Source of the DNA: UBA2334 sp964396895
Lineage (GTDB): Bacteria > Pseudomonadota > Gammaproteobacteria > Burkholderiales > Burkholderiaceae_C
Assembly: GCA_964396895.1 (NCBI GenBank)
Contig: CAYNGJ010000013.1
Span: 1 to 64,000 of the forward strand
Reading direction: 5' to 3'
DNA: 64,000 nucleotides
The notes under the pieces were generated by a model that saw nothing but the letters and a program-made list of their open reading frames with translations, was not told the DNA's origin and made no database searches. Shown one piece after another: positions 1 to 9,020 of the stretch (the first letter of the stretch is position 1; each line of letters starts with the position of its first letter). The position numbers were made by a program, and so were the translations under genes.

Positions 1-92
1 TCGCGCGATGTCAAAGGAAATCCGGGCAGGGCGACCAAATCTGCAGCGGGTTCAGCCAGGCTAAACGACGAAGACCCGGTCAACGCAGCTCG

Positions 93-506
93 TCAAGTTA
101 CGGCCGGTGCACTGCTGTGGCTCAAAGCGTTCAGCAAAGAGAGCGCGTCATCGGCGCGCTCAACCGGAATGAACAGGTGATCGTGGTGGAAGGCTGCGAC
201 CGCGTTGCAGGGGATACCCGCTTTGGCCAGGGCCGAGGAGATCATGGCAAGAAACCCGATGGCTTCCAGCGACGAGTGCACGGTGAGCGTGATGAGTTTG
301 GCCTCAAAAATGTAGGGCACCTTGGCCTGAATGGCTTGAGCGCGCTCAACGATGGCCGTCAATCCTTCGGTCTCCCTGAACGTGCAGATGGGGGAGAGGT
401 CCGCAGGGAGGCGATGGTCCTGGAAGGTGCAGTAGACGTAGGTTTCTGGCCGGAGGTCAGGGGCCATCATTTGCTGCAGCCGAACGTGGTCTTTTTCTCC
501 GCTCAC
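93..506 (-). CDS. ACT-domain protein of the COG3602 family
   Basis: This 137-residue cytoplasmic protein has the ACT-like fold of COG3602, a family of probable small-ligand (amino-acid) sensors with no firmly established reaction. The family signature is plain: TFRETEGLT near residue 45, ITLTVHSSLEA near residue 80, then IPCNAVAAFHHDHLFIPV near residue 105. I chose the GTG start at 506 because a perfect AGGAGG lies 8 bases upstream and because family members begin close to 'SGEKD'. A longer reading frame upstream would add about 190 residues of arginine- and serine-rich sequence that looks non-coding. It is divergent from the desaturase gene. Its function in the cell is unknown, but the family assignment is confident. 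Confidence 0.87.
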   Translation of the reverse strand: MSGEKDHVRLQQMMAPDLRPETYVYCTFQDHRLPADLSPICTFRETEGLTAIVERAQAIQAKVPYIFEAKLITLTVHSSLEAIGFLAMISSALAKAGIPCNAVAAFHHDHLFIPVERADDALSLLNALSHSSAPAVT

Positions 507-777
507 TCCGATGTCCTCCTGCACAGGGAAATGGTGTTGGCTTTCGGCGTTGATTATGGGCGGCTGGCATTGACCCGGGGTGTGCACAAGTGCGCAGGTG
601 CATCGCAGAAGGGACTGGTTTAGCTGAATTGACGCGAGGCCAAAGTTCCTAAACCACCGCGCGCTGTTGGGATCTCCTGATACCTTTTGGCGCGGCCTGG
701 GCTTTGTGCTCCGACATACGCTACCGTGCGCTGCGAGGCCGTCCGCAGCCGCACGCCGTGAAGAAGGAGTGTCCACC

Positions 778-1725
778 ATGACAACGACTTCGAATGTCCT
801 TTCGGACATGGCCGCGCTTCGATCAGAGCTGCGCCAACAGGGTGACCCGCACTGTGAGCTGTTTCGGCTGTCGCCTTGGCGCGCCGTGTTGGACATTGCC
901 TTCGACTGGCTCATCGTTCTCAGCGCTGTGGCGCTGGTCGTTTGGTGGAGCGAGCTGTTCGCGCCAGTGGCCATTGTGCTGATCGCCAACCGGCAACGCG
1001 CGCTCGGCAACATCCTCCACGACGCGGGGCACCGGAATCTGTGGCGGGATCGACGGCGAAACGACCTGGTGGCCCGAATTTTCATCGCGCCCTTGTTGTT
1101 CGCCAGCTTGACCCGCTACCGCGAAACGCACTTCAAACACCACATGGAACTCGGGACCGATGGGGGTGACCCCGATCTTCTTTTCTTCGCTCGAAGTGGG
1201 CGGACGACTTGGTTCTCGTACTACCTGGACCAGGTCCTTACTTTGAGCGCCTGGCTGTCGTCGATGGGTGGGCACCTGTTCTCGCGCCAGGTTCGCACGG
1301 CGAGTCAGCTCTACATCGTTGGGTGGTGGCTAGGGGCGGTAACGTTGATGTGGTTTGTGGCCGGCCCCGACTTCACGATCACCTTCCTGGTGCTGTGGCT
1401 GCTGGCCAGGGCGACGGCATTCCATCTGATCACCACCTTCCGCGAGATGTGTGATCACTTCGGCCTTCAGCCGGGCGGCGTGTTCACCTTTACGCGTGAC
1501 ATGGCTTGCCACGGTGTCTGGCGCTGGCTGATCCACCCGCGCAACAACGGCTACCACCTCACCCACCACCTTCTGCCGGCGGTGCCTTACTACCGACTGC
1601 CCGAGGCGCACCGGTTGCTGAAAGGGCAAGAAGTCTTTCGGGATCGCGGCAAGGTCTGCTGTGCCTACTTCACCGGAGCCGATCCAGTGACTGGCTCTTG
1701 GCGGGCGCAAGGGCGGATTCCATGA
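778..1725 (+). CDS. Membrane fatty acid desaturase family protein
   Basis: This is a 315-residue integral membrane di-iron enzyme of the fatty acid desaturase/hydroxylase superfamily. The three histidine boxes are visible: HDAGH at about 81-85, HFKHH at about 118-122 and HLTHH at about 260-264, with hydrophobic segments between. The family inserts double bonds or hydroxyls into acyl chains or related hydrophobic substrates using O2. The true substrate cannot be read from the sequence. The ATG at 778 is preceded by AAGAAGGAG. The last codons overlap the start of the following transporter gene (ATGA), so the two are probably translated together and may act on or move a related compound. Confidence 0.82.
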   Translation: MTTTSNVLSDMAALRSELRQQGDPHCELFRLSPWRAVLDIAFDWLIVLSAVALVVWWSELFAPVAIVLIANRQRALGNILHDAGHRNLWRDRRRNDLVARIFIAPLLFASLTRYRETHFKHHMELGTDGGDPDLLFFARSGRTTWFSYYLDQVLTLSAWLSSMGGHLFSRQVRTASQLYIVGWWLGAVTLMWFVAGPDFTITFLVLWLLARATAFHLITTFREMCDHFGLQPGGVFTFTRDMACHGVWRWLIHPRNNGYHLTHHLLPAVPYYRLPEAHRLLKGQEVFRDRGKVCCAYFTGADPVTGSWRAQGRIP

Positions 1726-2990
1726 ACAGGGCGCTGGGTAGCTTGCAGGTTGCGGCACTTCTGGTATCGGCCAGCTATGGGATTGGTTTCCTTTTCGGGT
1801 CGGGCGAACTGGCACTTTCCCACGGCATGGCAGGCAGCATCTATGGGGTAGCTACCGGCTTTGGCATGCTGGTGTTGGCTGCGTTCGCTCGGCAGCTATG
1901 GGGAACTGGGCTTCCGGTCTGGGATCTGTTTGGCCGTGCCTATGGCAAGCAGCTTCAAGGCGTCGTGGCGTTGCTGTCATTGATCTGGATGTCGGGCGTA
2001 CTGGCTGCCCAGATTCAGGGCGGTGTTGCGGTGTTGGAGTTGTTGGGCCTTGAACAGACACACAGCTACCTGGCGATCTTGCTGCTGATCTACGGCGCAT
2101 CGCGATTGGACCTGCGGTTCGCTTCGGCGCTGTTCGCCATGTGTCTTCTTGCGAGCGCCGCTGTCCTGGTCTACGCGCTGGTCGTCGCTAAAGGCATGGG
2201 CGTCTACCTGCAGGCGATTCCCGCATTTGCCGAAGACCTGTCCACGTTCAGTGCATCCCGCGTGGTGGCCATTTCTTTGGCTGTCAGCTTGCTGGTGTGT
2301 ACCGGTGCCGACTACCAGCAATTTGTATTGGCCGCGCGCTCACCTTTGGCCGCCGTGGGCGGCTGCGTTCTGGCGGGGCTGCTGCTCTTCGTGATCGCTT
2401 TCTTACCGTCGGCCGTGGTGGTCGCCATGCAGGGTGGTGGCATGTTGGGCGACTTGACGGACACCAAGCAGGTGGTTCCCTGGGTGCTGGGTCAGGTCGC
2501 TGGGTCGGTGGGACAGCACACAGACAAGTTGATGCTCATCGCGTTGTCGGTGGCAGCGTTGGGTGCAGGCGCGGCGATCTTGCGCGCCATGACGGAAGCG
2601 CTGGCGTGCGCCGCCTCTGGCAGTCGTTCTGCGGGTCACCCGCTGTTTGCGCTCATTGCCTTGGGTTTGAGCGCGTTGCTGGCTTCACGTGACCAGGGCA
2701 TTGTGGACACCATGGTATCGGTCAACGTGGTCTACATCGCCAGTATCGGCGTTTGCTTTGCAACCATGGTCTCAGGCATCGTCGTACCGCCGCAACACGC
2801 AAGGTGGATCGTGGCGGTTGGCTTTGCAGGTTCAGTCGTCGTGCATCTGGCGGGCTGGTTGGGGCAATATGGTGAAGACACCGATGTGGTGTCACTGCTG
2901 CTCGGATGTTTCTTGTCCGCTGGCACCGCCTTGTGGTTCCGCTTTGCGGCCGGTGGGTGGGCTCGGCGATGGTCCAGTCTGCGCCGTTGA
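1722..2990 (+). CDS. SSS/APC-like multi-pass membrane transporter
   Basis: This 422-residue protein is almost entirely hydrophobic, with about 10-12 likely membrane helices. Its N-terminus (SASYGIGFLFGSGELAL) contains a broken-helix glycine motif like that of LeuT-fold transporters such as the sodium:solute symporters. No substrate-specific motif is recognised. The start overlaps the desaturase stop (ATGA at 1722-1725), so the pair forms one translation-coupled operon. The last 99 bases overlap the 3' end of the convergent LysR-type gene. The transporter assignment is firm, but the exact family and cargo are not. Confidence 0.7.
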   Translation: MNRALGSLQVAALLVSASYGIGFLFGSGELALSHGMAGSIYGVATGFGMLVLAAFARQLWGTGLPVWDLFGRAYGKQLQGVVALLSLIWMSGVLAAQIQGGVAVLELLGLEQTHSYLAILLLIYGASRLDLRFASALFAMCLLASAAVLVYALVVAKGMGVYLQAIPAFAEDLSTFSASRVVAISLAVSLLVCTGADYQQFVLAARSPLAAVGGCVLAGLLLFVIAFLPSAVVVAMQGGGMLGDLTDTKQVVPWVLGQVAGSVGQHTDKLMLIALSVAALGAGAAILRAMTEALACAASGSRSAGHPLFALIALGLSALLASRDQGIVDTMVSVNVVYIASIGVCFATMVSGIVVPPQHARWIVAVGFAGSVVVHLAGWLGQYGEDTDVVSLLLGCFLSAGTALWFRFAAGGWARRWSSLRR

Positions 2991-3899
2991 TGGCTCGAAC
3001 CCGACCGAAGGCTCCAGGCTGTTTCTGGCCACCTTGACGATCAGGGCAGTGATGTCACTGGCCATTGGTGGTTCGAGGTCCCAGTGGTGCCAGAACAGGT
3101 CCACCATCTCTCGCTCATCGGGGCAGACGTCCACGAGCTGTCCCGCTTCCACCAAGGGAGCCGCCTGCCAGCTGGGAATCAGGCCGTAGCCAGCTCCCAT
3201 GGCAACCCCTTCGAGCAAGGCGACGGGCGAGGGCAGGTAGTGTCTGGCGTACCGCTCAACCGCAAACCCAAAATGCCTTTTCAGGAAGTCGTCGTGCAGC
3301 GAGTCCTTGCGGTTGAACAACACAGCCGGTGTTGACAGCACAGCGGGCACCGTGAGCCCGTTTGGAAAGTGCGTGGAGGCAAAGGCTGGCGTCGCATAGC
3401 AGCGGTATTCCATGGCGCCCAGGCATTCGGCCAAGAAGCCATCGGCGGGTTTGGCAGATGTCGAAATGCACCCGATCACATCGCCGCGAGCCAGCAGAGC
3501 AGAGGTGTGGTCCTGATCGTCTGTGATCACCTCCAGGGCCACCAGCTGCCCCATCAGCAGCTCCTTGAGCACTTTAGGAAACCAGGTGGCCAGGGAATCG
3601 GCATTCACCGCAATGGCCAGGGAGACGGGTGCGTGTGGTTTAGCGGTTGGCGAAAGTTCTTGGAGTGCCGATCCTTCAAGGATGCGCAGCGCCTTCACAT
3701 GGCGCAGCAGCACTTCACCGGCATGCGTGGCCGCCACCGGCCGTTCGCGCTTGACCAGCACCGTGGACAAAGATTCTTCCAGCGCCTTGATGCGCTGGGA
3801 GACAGCACCCCGCGTGATGCTGAGCACGCTGGCCGCTCGGTCAAAGCTTTGCTGCTCGACCACAGTGGCAAACGTTTCCAACTGATCACGATCCAGCAT
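2892..3899 (-). CDS. argP: LysR-family regulator, ArgP/IciA type
   Basis: This is a 335-residue LysR-type transcriptional regulator. The N-terminal winged helix-turn-helix contains AASVLSITRGAVSQRI, and the effector domain contains LAIAVNADSLATWF, a signature of ArgP (the lysine/arginine-responsive regulator of lysine export and arginine genes). I chose the ATG at 3899, 17 codons inside the longest frame, because GGAG lies 9 bases upstream and it matches the ArgP N-terminus. The C-terminus has about 40 extra residues rich in Ser, Pro, Gly and Gln, encoded antisense to the end of the transporter gene. No lysE-type exporter is adjacent, so its target here is not evident. Confidence 0.82.
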   Translation of the reverse strand: MLDRDQLETFATVVEQQSFDRAASVLSITRGAVSQRIKALEESLSTVLVKRERPVAATHAGEVLLRHVKALRILEGSALQELSPTAKPHAPVSLAIAVNADSLATWFPKVLKELLMGQLVALEVITDDQDHTSALLARGDVIGCISTSAKPADGFLAECLGAMEYRCYATPAFASTHFPNGLTVPAVLSTPAVLFNRKDSLHDDFLKRHFGFAVERYARHYLPSPVALLEGVAMGAGYGLIPSWQAAPLVEAGQLVDVCPDEREMVDLFWHHWDLEPPMASDITALIVKVARNSLEPSVGFEPSTAQTGPSPSPPTGRKAEPQGGASGQETSEQQ

Positions 3900-3950
3900 A
3901 GGGGGCGGCTCCGGCAGTGCCAGCGACGGCAGATCGCTGACTGCATCCAT

Positions 3951-4645
3951 TTAGCGGGGCGCTGCGAAATCCTGTCTAGATGGTGCGGGTATCGTGCGCG
4001 TCTCAATGGTTTCCAGTCGTTTCCGTCCGTCGGAGCTTCTTGGAACGAATTGTTGGCACTCGGCGTTTCAAAAACCGAGACTTTTGGAGTTGCGTTCCCG
4101 ATTTGTGAATGGTCCTTCTGATAATGTCCACAAGGCGCTACACCTGAAACTTCGCCGCTCGCCTACTTGCGAACCATAGCGCTGCTGGCGCATTCGGCAA
4201 GGCCTTTCGCGGCATAAACAGCTGCCTTCCCACCGCCGTTTCACTCTGGTGGGTCCCTTCCATTTATTCCACGGTGCCCAGGCTTTCGCGCCTTGACCCA
4301 GCGCTTTCGGTGTCGCACGGCGACCGACGAATGCGGGGCAGGGTGCACACCTGAACAGACTTGATGATCGAGGGACGGGTTCCCAATCCAGCTCCCTCGG
4401 AAATTGGGGCAGTGTTCTTTGGGAATCAGACGACACGATTTGGTGGATCACTGGGCTGGCCATGGACCCACGAGCGATGAAACATCTTTTACGGTTGTTT
4501 GCCGTGTGGATTCAATCACCGGGCGCGATCTGGCAATCTTTGAACGTTTGTCGGTTGCCTTTCAATTCTGGGCAGTGCCGTGGTCCGAATGGACGAGAAG
4601 AACAGTGGCTTGGATCTGTGAAGCATGAAGTGACTGGAGGTTGGT
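3951..4645. other. Gene-poor stretch at the left edge of the accessory island
   Basis: About 695 bases between the LysR gene and a small membrane protein contain no reading frame I would defend. The base composition is visibly less GC-rich than the housekeeping parts of the window. I found no tRNA fragment, terminator or transposase remnant in it. It may hold the promoters of argP (reading left) and of the small membrane protein (reading right). Confidence 0.5.
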
Positions 4646-4951
4646 ATGTGGCTGCTCGTTGCGCGTGAACCCCGAGCCAATGCACCGCACTGGACCGGTC
4701 GACGATGGCTCGCGGCCATCGATGCGGTGGCCTGGCCGCTGTTCTGGGTATTCCTCCTGAGCCAGATCGATGCGCCCGTCGGAATCGTCGGCCCCATGGT
4801 CGTTGCGACTGCGCTCCTGGTTTCAGTAGAGCGAATCCATCGCGCGGTTTGGGTCAATCACCGTTACTGGTTCACCACCTGGCGCTGGGGCCGTACCGCC
4901 CTCGCGCTGTACGTGATCGGGATGGTGCTGAAGCTCGCTGTTTCGGTTTGA
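4646..4951 (+). CDS. Small membrane protein of unknown function
   Basis: This predicted protein has 101 residues and an N-terminal amphipathic, tryptophan-rich stretch. It has two or three hydrophobic segments: roughly 24-40 (DAVAWPLFWVFLLSQI), 43-60 and 85-100. A GAGG lies about 7 bases before the ATG. I do not recognise a family. It is convergent with the HerA gene of the neighbouring defence pair, so it is not in the same transcript. It might be cargo of the island. The frame looks real from its composition and membrane pattern, but expression is unproven. Confidence 0.5.
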   Translation: MWLLVAREPRANAPHWTGRRWLAAIDAVAWPLFWVFLLSQIDAPVGIVGPMVVATALLVSVERIHRAVWVNHRYWFTTWRWGRTALALYVIGMVLKLAVSV

Positions 4952-5117
4952 CCCACCGCGCGGGATGCAGAACCGGTATCGTGTAGCTTGTTCGGGCGTT
5001 GACTGAGGTCGAGGCGTCGGGAGCAGGACGATCCTTCGCGACCTCGGAGTCCAGCCGTATTTCCCTAAGAATGGGGTTGCCAGAATGCCGCTCCGGGTGC
5101 TCAGCCTTTTGAAGACC

Positions 5118-7121
5118 TTATTCCGGGATTCGCAGTTCGACCGTCTTGTTTTCAGGCCTAAACCACAAGTCCCGAATCGCAGCATCGTCGCTCTTAGGCC
5201 TGGGCTTGACTTCACGGACCTTAAAGGTCGTCGGGAGATTGACTGCATTTCCGAAAATCAACGCATGCTGCTTGGGTAATGACGGCAGGCGCTTCATCAC
5301 GCTATCTGAAACGAATGGTGTCATCTGTCGTATGTGCTGAAGGTCGTCAGGGTTCTGAATTCGATGCACGATAAAGTTCGAGCATTGCGAGAGAACCGTC
5401 TTTGACAACTCGCTGGGCCGTTGGGAGGCGACCATCAGGAACAAGCCGTACTTTCGGCCCTCCTTGGCTATTCGCTGAAAGATGCGACTCGCGTCGATCG
5501 CATAGCCCGACGGCCGCTCTGCGACGTATCGGTGTGCCTCTTCCAAGACAAGGTTGATCGGCGTCCGGTTCCTCGGTTCCGCTCGGCGCAACCGGTCGAA
5601 GATCAGCCGCGCAATGACAGCCGACGCCACCTCGACGACCTCATCGCCTGCATCGTTCATGTCAAGCACGACTACTTGAGCGGACTTCTGAAACTTGCCT
5701 TCCAGCCTAGAAAGACCAACGCATCGCTCGACAAACTGCTTCACGTCCCGCTCGTGTTCCTCCAGCTCCTCTGGCGGCACTCGCAGGAAGGCAAATTCGT
5801 CCCGCTCCCGAATCCATTTGAATCGCGTGATCATCTGGGAACAGTAGTCCCGAATCTGCATGTTGCCGTGCGCTTCCTCGTAGAGAAGCGCAAGGTCAAG
5901 AGCTTGTTCCAGGTCCTCGAATCGAAAGCTTCGATTTGAATAGTTCGGGATCTTGGCGTCGTCATTCAGTTGCGCCGTCAGCTTCTCCATCAGCGGCTGC
6001 AACTGCTTCATTTCCCCGTAGCTGACATTCGCCAAGGGACCGAGCTCCTTGAGCGTCAGCGTCGTGGTCTGGAAAGTTGCAAGCAACGCCTTTACGCGAT
6101 CACCTTTCGCTGCCGGGCTGTCACCAGAGTTCAGCACATGGAGAAGGCCCTTCGCTAGGATGTGGTTCTTGAGCGTCTCGAACGCTTCGTGGTCGCCCCC
6201 TTCGGCCGAAAAAAGAGTCACCAGTCCGAGAGCTGATCGCAGGACCGGCTGTTGGGTGCGCTCACTGGCTCGTAGCAGGAGCTCCCATTCCTCTACCGTC
6301 ATGAACCAGTGAGGAAGCCGGAATACAGCGGTCGCCTCTGCCTCATCCGCTGGAGCATCGGCTGGAGAGGTTGGATCGGCCTTCAACTTCACATACCGCC
6401 GCTTCACAGACTTTGGCAGCTCGGCGAACGCCGACCGGTATTCACCGTTGACGTCCAGAATCAGGAACGTGGCGCCTCGCGCGAAGAACTCATCTCGCTT
6501 CTCGAAGAGGGACTGCAGAAGAGTGGCCACCGTGCATGACTTGCCGCTCCCGGTGTTGCCCAGAACAGCAGAATGGCCACCAAAAAAATCATCGACTCGG
6601 ACTTTGACTGCGTAGTCCTGGAAAACCACCGACGTGCCGATTGACAGCGCGTTGTATCGGGTCGCCTCGCCGTTGCCCATTGGCGCTGGAACGATCTCGG
6701 TGGCGCTCTGCACTTCAAAGATCCTGTCGAGCTCCTCGTCGAGCACGTAGAGCGCATCGGCATATAGAGATGGAAACGTCGAAACGCCGAACCTGAACGC
6801 ACCATCGCGCCGCTGGGGGAGCATGCCTACTGGAACCAGGTCCAGGTACTTGGCTGAACCTGCCTTGTCTAGTTCTGTCGATTCACCTTCCACACGGCGA
6901 GAGGAGGGAGCGTCCTTCTCCCGCAGCCCGACGACCTCCGCAACCACGTACTCCGCTTGTGCCGGCATCACGACGAACGAGCCGAGCCGTGCGACATAGT
7001 GGATATCATCGAAGCCGACAACCGTGAAGTTGGCAGTCCCACCATGCAGCTCCACCACTAGGCGATCGGCCGCCACCGACACCACCTTGCCGATCGCACG
7101 GCGCCGGTCGTCAGTCGTCAT
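5118..7121 (-). CDS. HerA-type hexameric DNA translocase/ATPase of a SIR2-HerA defence pair
   Basis: This 667-residue protein is a HerA/FtsK-superfamily ATPase. An N-terminal beta-barrel (HAS-barrel-like) region is followed by a Walker A motif GNTGSGKSC at about 188-196 and a Walker B/glutamate motif LVLEEAH near 525. SQRPSEL, typical of the HerA sensor region, follows. In SIR2-HerA (Nezha) systems HerA forms a hexamer that assembles with SIR2 subunits and is required for antiphage activity. The ATG at 7121 overlaps the end of the upstream SIR2 gene by 11 bases and is preceded by GAGGGG, indicating translational coupling. Base composition is poorer in GC than the flanking housekeeping genes, as expected for a transferred defence module. 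Confidence 0.88.
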   Translation of the reverse strand: MTTDDRRRAIGKVVSVAADRLVVELHGGTANFTVVGFDDIHYVARLGSFVVMPAQAEYVVAEVVGLREKDAPSSRRVEGESTELDKAGSAKYLDLVPVGMLPQRRDGAFRFGVSTFPSLYADALYVLDEELDRIFEVQSATEIVPAPMGNGEATRYNALSIGTSVVFQDYAVKVRVDDFFGGHSAVLGNTGSGKSCTVATLLQSLFEKRDEFFARGATFLILDVNGEYRSAFAELPKSVKRRYVKLKADPTSPADAPADEAEATAVFRLPHWFMTVEEWELLLRASERTQQPVLRSALGLVTLFSAEGGDHEAFETLKNHILAKGLLHVLNSGDSPAAKGDRVKALLATFQTTTLTLKELGPLANVSYGEMKQLQPLMEKLTAQLNDDAKIPNYSNRSFRFEDLEQALDLALLYEEAHGNMQIRDYCSQMITRFKWIRERDEFAFLRVPPEELEEHERDVKQFVERCVGLSRLEGKFQKSAQVVVLDMNDAGDEVVEVASAVIARLIFDRLRRAEPRNRTPINLVLEEAHRYVAERPSGYAIDASRIFQRIAKEGRKYGLFLMVASQRPSELSKTVLSQCSNFIVHRIQNPDDLQHIRQMTPFVSDSVMKRLPSLPKQHALIFGNAVNLPTTFKVREVKPRPKSDDAAIRDLWFRPENKTVELRIPE

Positions 7122-8427
7122 GACCGTTCCCCTCGTTCGGCGCCGCCCTGACACCCTGTGCGATCAGCTCCTGCAGTACCTTCTTCACGGCGGTATCGAC
7201 CTTGTCGGCGGGAGACTCAGGCATGAACTTCTCGACGAAGGTGTCGAAGTAGTGCGCCTTCGTCCCGCCCTTCGGGCCAGCTCCACCTATCAGCCAGATC
7301 CGGGGGTCGTGCAGTGTACGAAGCTTCTGCGCTACTCCTGCGGCGTCGGGCGGCAGGAACGCCACCAGGCGGAACGTCGGTATGGTGAGCGCCTGGAAGA
7401 TCAGGTTGTTGACGTGCTCGTCACTGAAGCTGTATCCAACCACGAAAAGAACGCTCTGGTCTCGCACGATTCGTCCCTGGAACTCCCGGAACAGGTCCGA
7501 ATACGGCGACCCGAAGCTGGCGTTCTGCTTCATGGGTGTCGGATAGATCATGACCCGGTTACCTTTGGTGGCTGTAACCGCGGGAACCTCACGGATCGGA
7601 AACAGGCTTCCGCCTTCTTCGATCCAGTTGATCGAGCCGTGCAGCTTGCACAGGTAGATGAAGCTGTCGACCGCTGCCCACTTGCGACTCGTGAGATCGA
7701 GCTGCTCTGCAAGCGCGTACCGGTAGGTCGTCGGATTGAACCTGCGCTCGATGGTCCCTGAGAAGCCGTTGCAGTACGGCATTCCGAGCCGATCCAGCGC
7801 GGTTTCGCTAATGAGGTCGTAGTTCGTAGTGAAGATCCATGGCCGTGGCAGCGTCCGGTCCCTGAAGACCAACTTTCGGTAGAAAGCCTGATACAGGTCC
7901 ACGATCGTAGTGTCGCCTTGGGAGAAGGGCGCTTCCGAACACTTCTGGGTGACAAACGCGGTCACCTTTTCGATCAACGAATCGACCGCAGCATTGCCCT
8001 TTGCCATCTCTTTGCTGGCGCTTCGCTTGAGCACGAATTGGAAGCTGTACAGCACCTCCATGAGCCGTTCGAGGTTCGATGCGAACTCTTCGGCTTGGAG
8101 ATCGAAGCCAAGGTGCTTCATCAGTGCCTCGCGCTCAGCTGCACTGGGAAACCGCACGTCATCGAAGCCCGGCGCGGCTCCCAGGAACTCCTTGGCCAGC
8201 GGCGCCATCGTGTCGATACCCCGCTGCGTGCCATCAACCACCAGCGAAGAGCATCCTGACCCGAACAGGAACGCCAGGTTCTTGGCATTGAGGGCGTCAT
8301 GCAGGTTCTCGCGCACACGCAGCGCCCCCTTCTCCCAGTCGAAGTCTTCGCCGCTCCTAGGCGCGACTACGTCGTCGCCGCCCTTGAAGAACGAGAATTG
8401 CTCTTTTGCATTGCAAGCATCCGACAT
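7111..8427 (-). CDS. SIR2-domain protein (NADase effector) of a SIR2-HerA defence pair
   Basis: This 438-residue protein has a SIR2-like Rossmann domain. The nucleotide-binding loop is FGSGCS at about 55-60, TTNYD lies at 200-204, KLHGSINW at 261-268 carries the candidate catalytic His263, and GYSFSDEH lies at 331-338. Related SIR2 effectors hydrolyse NAD+ on phage infection and so starve the cell. The C-terminal 100 residues are less recognisable and may contact HerA. A strong AAGGGGGGA ribosome site precedes the ATG. Gene order SIR2 then HerA, with overlapping ends, matches the published two-gene system. NAD+ hydrolysis is inferred from the family and was not shown here. Confidence 0.88.
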   Translation of the reverse strand: MSDACNAKEQFSFFKGGDDVVAPRSGEDFDWEKGALRVRENLHDALNAKNLAFLFGSGCSSLVVDGTQRGIDTMAPLAKEFLGAAPGFDDVRFPSAAEREALMKHLGFDLQAEEFASNLERLMEVLYSFQFVLKRSASKEMAKGNAAVDSLIEKVTAFVTQKCSEAPFSQGDTTIVDLYQAFYRKLVFRDRTLPRPWIFTTNYDLISETALDRLGMPYCNGFSGTIERRFNPTTYRYALAEQLDLTSRKWAAVDSFIYLCKLHGSINWIEEGGSLFPIREVPAVTATKGNRVMIYPTPMKQNASFGSPYSDLFREFQGRIVRDQSVLFVVGYSFSDEHVNNLIFQALTIPTFRLVAFLPPDAAGVAQKLRTLHDPRIWLIGGAGPKGGTKAHYFDTFVEKFMPESPADKVDTAVKKVLQELIAQGVRAAPNEGNGHDD

Positions 8428-8792
8428 TTTCCCCCCTTACCTTCATCAGTTCTACACAGGATAACGGTCACGAAGTAGGCCCATCGAGGCTTCGACGTAT
8501 CTCATCGTATCCGCCTTCGCCATAGGGAAAGGGCAATCGGGTCCGGGCATCCCTTACTTTGGGAAAGAGTCAGCACTGGGTAGGTACGGAGTATTTGGCG
8601 ACGTACCCTCGATGTCGGTACGGTGCCGAATCCACAGACCGTGAGTTGAGGGTATTTCCGCGGCAGACCGCAAGCCCTGCTTTGGAGCCACTCAGGATTC
8701 AGTTCTACCTGCCGCAGTGGGCCAACTTCGGGCTGTTCCTTCGATTGCTGCAAACCCGTGGGTGGTGTGGCGGTTTCCAGGGCTTGACCTCA
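8428..8792. other. Non-coding stretch upstream of the SIR2 gene
   Basis: These 365 bases lie between the SIR2 start and the AlpA-type gene. No convincing reading frame is seen. The right-hand promoter of the defence operon should lie within the first 100 bases beside the SIR2 start. I could not assign clear -35 and -10 boxes. Confidence 0.45.
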
Positions 8793-9020
8793 TCAGTGCG
8801 ATGCCGCTGGACGTGTCTGGCTCCACACGTCCAGTTCGCTGCGGCGCCAGGCCACGGCACGCACACCGAGGCGAACCGGGCAAGGAAACTGTTGTTGCGC
8901 CATGAGCCTGTAGATTGTTGATCGACCCAAGCCCGTCATTTGCATGACGGATGGCATGCGCAGAAACACGGTCGGTATCTGATCATGTGTGTCGGATGGT
9001 GGGGCAGATGACTGTTGCAC
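8793..9020 (-). CDS. AlpA-family helix-turn-helix regulator (phage/island excision factor)
   Basis: This small DNA-binding protein of about 75 residues contains MTGLGRSTIYRLMAQ followed by FPCPVRLG and VAWRRSELDVW, the classic AlpA/MerR-like excisionase pattern. AlpA proteins activate or assist excision of integrated elements by controlling integrase. I prefer the GTG at 9020, which has GGGAG about 7 bases upstream; a TTG at 9050 would add 10 residues but has no ribosome site. No integrase is present between it and the tRNA-Asn genes, so the element looks decayed or incomplete. The regulator also marks this stretch as mobile DNA. Confidence 0.75.
   Translation of the reverse strand: MQQSSAPPSDTHDQIPTVFLRMPSVMQMTGLGRSTIYRLMAQQQFPCPVRLGVRAVAWRRSELDVWSQTRPAASH

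Noticed and set aside
93..1085. A 330-residue frame giving a long N-terminal extension of the ACT-domain protein.
   Set aside because: The extension overlaps the divergent desaturase gene and is arginine- and serine-rich; the GTG at 506 with a perfect ribosome site is better.
4258..4271. A 14-base string TTCCATTTATTCCA shared with 23911-23924 before dsbB.
   Set aside because: The match ends abruptly on both sides and no longer repeat is found; chance cannot be excluded.
4068..4463. A 131-residue minus-strand frame in the gene-poor stretch.
   Set aside because: It has no ribosome site and an arginine-, serine- and proline-rich composition without structure; it does not look like a protein.
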